A DNA stretch of 6,136 nucleotides, from the NCBI GenBank assembly GCA_030452275.1, contig JAKDMR010000140.1, positions 1-6,136 on the forward strand, in the 5' to 3' direction. How positions within the stretch are numbered: position 1 is the stretch's first letter; each line of letters opens with the position of its first letter. Of this stretch, positions 5,703-6,136 are shown one piece after another. Position numbers and translations under genes: made by a program. Origin of the DNA: Candidatus Nitrosocosmicus sp. (GTDB lineage: Archaea; Thermoproteota; Nitrososphaeria; Nitrososphaerales; Nitrososphaeraceae). The notes under the pieces are model-generated. The model did no database searches and was not told the DNA's origin. It worked only from the letters and a program-made list of their open reading frames with translations.

Positions 5703-5728
5703 ATTTAGACAACTTTGATTGTCTAGAT
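5703..5728. repeat. 10-bp inverted repeat / hairpin
   Basis: ATTTAGACAA (5703-5712) pairs with TTGTCTAGAT (5719-5728) across a six-base loop CTTTGA, with one G-U pair when read as plus-strand RNA. No T tract follows on the plus strand, so it is not an obvious terminator. It could be a protein-binding site or part of a structured RNA. Confidence 0.5.
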
Positions 5729-6078
5729 GGACTGAAGATAAATGCATCCACAAGGTAAATGTAAGAAAGAATTAAGCGATCAAGGCCAATATTGTAAGTT
5801 TTCTACAAAATTATCCGTAATTGAGCACCGAAGCTACATAAATGAGCGCGAGATAAGTCATTTTTATTGGTATATAGATTGTTGGCTGTATCTACTCTTC
5901 CACAAAGATGATGTCTAGAATGAACCCTACTATCTGTATACAAGAACAAAATTGAAAATGAACTATATTGAATACTAATTCAGAACTTGTTTATGGATAA
6001 GACCCTCAGATAAAATTGAATAATCTAACCAACTCCATATTAACCATAGTTATTGGAAATTCCGAAGTTAAAAAAACA

Positions 6079-6105
6079 GTAAAAAAATACCGTAAAATTT
6101 TTTAC
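6079..6105. repeat. AT-rich hairpin near right edge
   Basis: GTAAAAAA (6079-6086) pairs with TTTTTTAC (6098-6105) around an 11-base loop. It might be a bidirectional terminator for a gene beyond the edge, but runs of A and T in AT-rich DNA often form such pairs by chance. Confidence 0.3.
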
Positions 6106-6136
6106 AAGCAATAATCTTTTTCTTAGTATTAAAAAG

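Larger units (their letters stand above)
5251..6136. other. Terminal region with no convincing gene
   Basis: Two overlapping plus-strand frames (5385-5645 and 5543-5758) lack a ribosome-binding site, a recognisable domain or protein-like composition. The second carries a basic stretch, RIRDKWRNKERLK, but I cannot place it in a family. No tRNA or transposon end was recognised. The only structures worth naming are the inverted repeats at 5703-5728 and 6079-6105. Confidence 0.5.

Noticed and set aside
5385..5758. Two overlapping plus-strand frames of 86 and 71 codons
   Set aside because: There is no start context or family motif, composition is implausible, and a strong hairpin lies inside the second frame.
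2752..5945. 11-mer TGTATACAAGA at 2752-2762 and 5935-5945
   Set aside because: A single AT-rich 11-mer shared between two distant sites is within chance expectation for 6 kb.

Overview
The window most resembles an AT-rich archaeal chromosome, probably an ammonia-oxidising Nitrososphaeria (Thaumarchaeota) lineage of the Nitrososphaera/Nitrosocosmicus type. This is inferred from archaeal TATA-like boxes a few tens of bases upstream of start codons, very short leaders, T-tract terminators, archaeal-looking IS5-like and IS110-like transposase fragments, and low coding density. No marker gene fixes the taxonomy.

Layout: (1) 1-1626, plus strand, the 3' part of a large multi-pass membrane protein. 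The frame is open to the left edge, so its start lies outside the window. It may be a GT-C-fold (PMT/ArnT-like) membrane glycosyltransferase. (2) About 1750-2620 is an insertion-sequence graveyard: the C-terminal half of an IS5-group DDE transposase on the plus strand, then the N-terminal start of an IS110-family DEDD recombinase on the minus strand. Upstream of the latter is a leader with several small stem-loops, in the place where IS110 elements encode their bridge RNA. (3) 2881-3866 is a complete unit, with TATA box, a 290-residue secreted Gly/Asp-rich protein and a terminator. Its mature part is a duplication of a ~124-residue module full of Gly-Gly-X triplets. (4) 3867-4862 is mostly non-coding, with one possible 64-residue minus-strand gene. 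(5) 4863-5250, minus strand, is a second complete unit: TATA box, a ~101-residue secreted protein with a collagen-like Gly-Gln-Asp array, and a hairpin/T-tract terminator. (6) 5251-6136 has no convincing gene, only hairpins.

The most interesting content is the pair of converging genes for secreted proteins with three-residue glycine periodicity (GGX and GQD). Both are built from 9-bp DNA repeats and both carry larger in-frame duplications. They may be fast-evolving surface or matrix proteins, and the partial membrane protein could belong to cell-surface glycan synthesis. That link is inference from content and proximity only; the sequence shows no operon joining them.
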